From NCBI GenBank assembly GCA_028280615.1, contig JANQLK010000038.1:1-53664 (forward strand): 53,664 nucleotides of DNA. Direction: 5' to 3'. The first letter of the stretch is position 1, and every line of letters begins with the position of its first letter. The stretch is from Woeseiaceae bacterium. GTDB taxonomy: Bacteria; Pseudomonadota; Gammaproteobacteria; Steroidobacterales; Woeseiaceae. The notes below the pieces were generated by a model. That model did not search any database. It saw nothing but the letters and a program-made list of their open reading frames with translations, and had not been told where the DNA came from. Shown here piece after piece: positions 53,472 through 53,664 of this stretch. The position numbers were made by a program, and so were the translations under genes.

Positions 53472-53664
53472 AAACTGAAGAGTTTGATCCTGGCTCAGAT
53501 TGAACGCTGGCGGCATGCCTAACACATGCAAGTCGAACGGTAACGCGAAGAGCTTGCTCTTTGGCGACGAGTGGCGGACGGGTGAGTAATGCTTAGGAAT
53601 CTGCCCAGTAGTGGGGGACAACTCGGGGAAACTCGAGCTAATACCGCATACGCCCTACGGGGGA
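53472..53664 (+). rRNA. rrs: 16S ribosomal RNA, 5' part
   Basis: The 16S gene begins AAACTGAAGAGTTTGATCC, followed by the usual TGGCTCAGATTGAACGCTGG and ACGGGTGAGTAATGC segments. The sequence runs off the window edge after ~193 bases. The helix-6 region is short and typical of Gammaproteobacteria. Confidence 0.98.

Overview
The window comes from a high-GC chromosome of a gammaproteobacterium. The gene order pilT-pilU ... pyrB-ruvX-algH-tonB-gshB | pilG-pilH-pilI-pilJ-chpA resembles that of Pseudomonas. So does erpA ... anmK-M23 peptidase-tyrS-16S rRNA. The start of the 16S gene at the right edge also looks gammaproteobacterial. The genus cannot be read from the sequence; the differences from Pseudomonas (no pilK, chpB, pyrR or pyrC' here, a fused TyrA, three PilT-type ATPases) point to a less studied lineage.

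Layout. 0-3.4 kb: three tandem type IV pilus retraction-type ATPases (pilT, pilU and a third paralogue). 3.4-10.0 kb, minus strand: an exported-looking SDR, a GGCT-like protein, a PyrK-like flavoprotein overlapping pyrB, then ruvX, algH, tonB and gshB. 10.2-19.7 kb, plus strand: the Pil-Chp chemosensory operon that controls twitching. 19.7-22 kb: rsmE, ampD and ampE. 22-27.6 kb: a vitamin B12 locus with a BtuF-like lipoprotein, a PduO-type adenosyltransferase, btuB behind a recognisable promoter and cobalamin riboswitch, a HisN/IMPase-type phosphatase, a 264-bp MITE-like element and a BtuD-like ATPase. A BtuC-like permease lies 12.6 kb further on, in the same orientation.

27.6-41.2 kb is more accessory. 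It holds a metzincin-like protein, a lipoprotein amidase and a lipoprotein methyltransferase. An AT-rich intergenic region follows with what looks like a sigma-54-driven small RNA. Then comes a probable four-gene operon (class III alcohol dehydrogenase, GGT-like enzyme, CPXCG protein, amidohydrolase lacking its HxH motif). The block ends with a His/Arg/Tyr-rich secreted protein, a chorismate mutase/prephenate dehydrogenase, and a GGDEF protein coupled to an iron-type binding protein. 41.2-52.9 kb is conserved core: rppH, hemJ, a DUF6776-like protein, bactofilin, erpA, ppx and ppk facing each other, anmK, an M23 endopeptidase, tyrS and a TPR-like exported protein. 53.0-53.66 kb: rRNA promoter, leader and the first ~190 nt of 16S rRNA.

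Themes: pilus motors and their chemosensory controller; B12 uptake and adenosylation under riboswitch control; peptidoglycan recycling (ampD, ampE, anmK, M23); polyphosphate turnover; glutathione chemistry (gshB, GGCT-like, GGT-like, class III ADH). The least explained pieces are the putative sRNA at about 30.96-31.16 kb, the ppx reading frame without a standard start codon, the MITE, and the operon with atypical GGT and amidohydrolase active sites.
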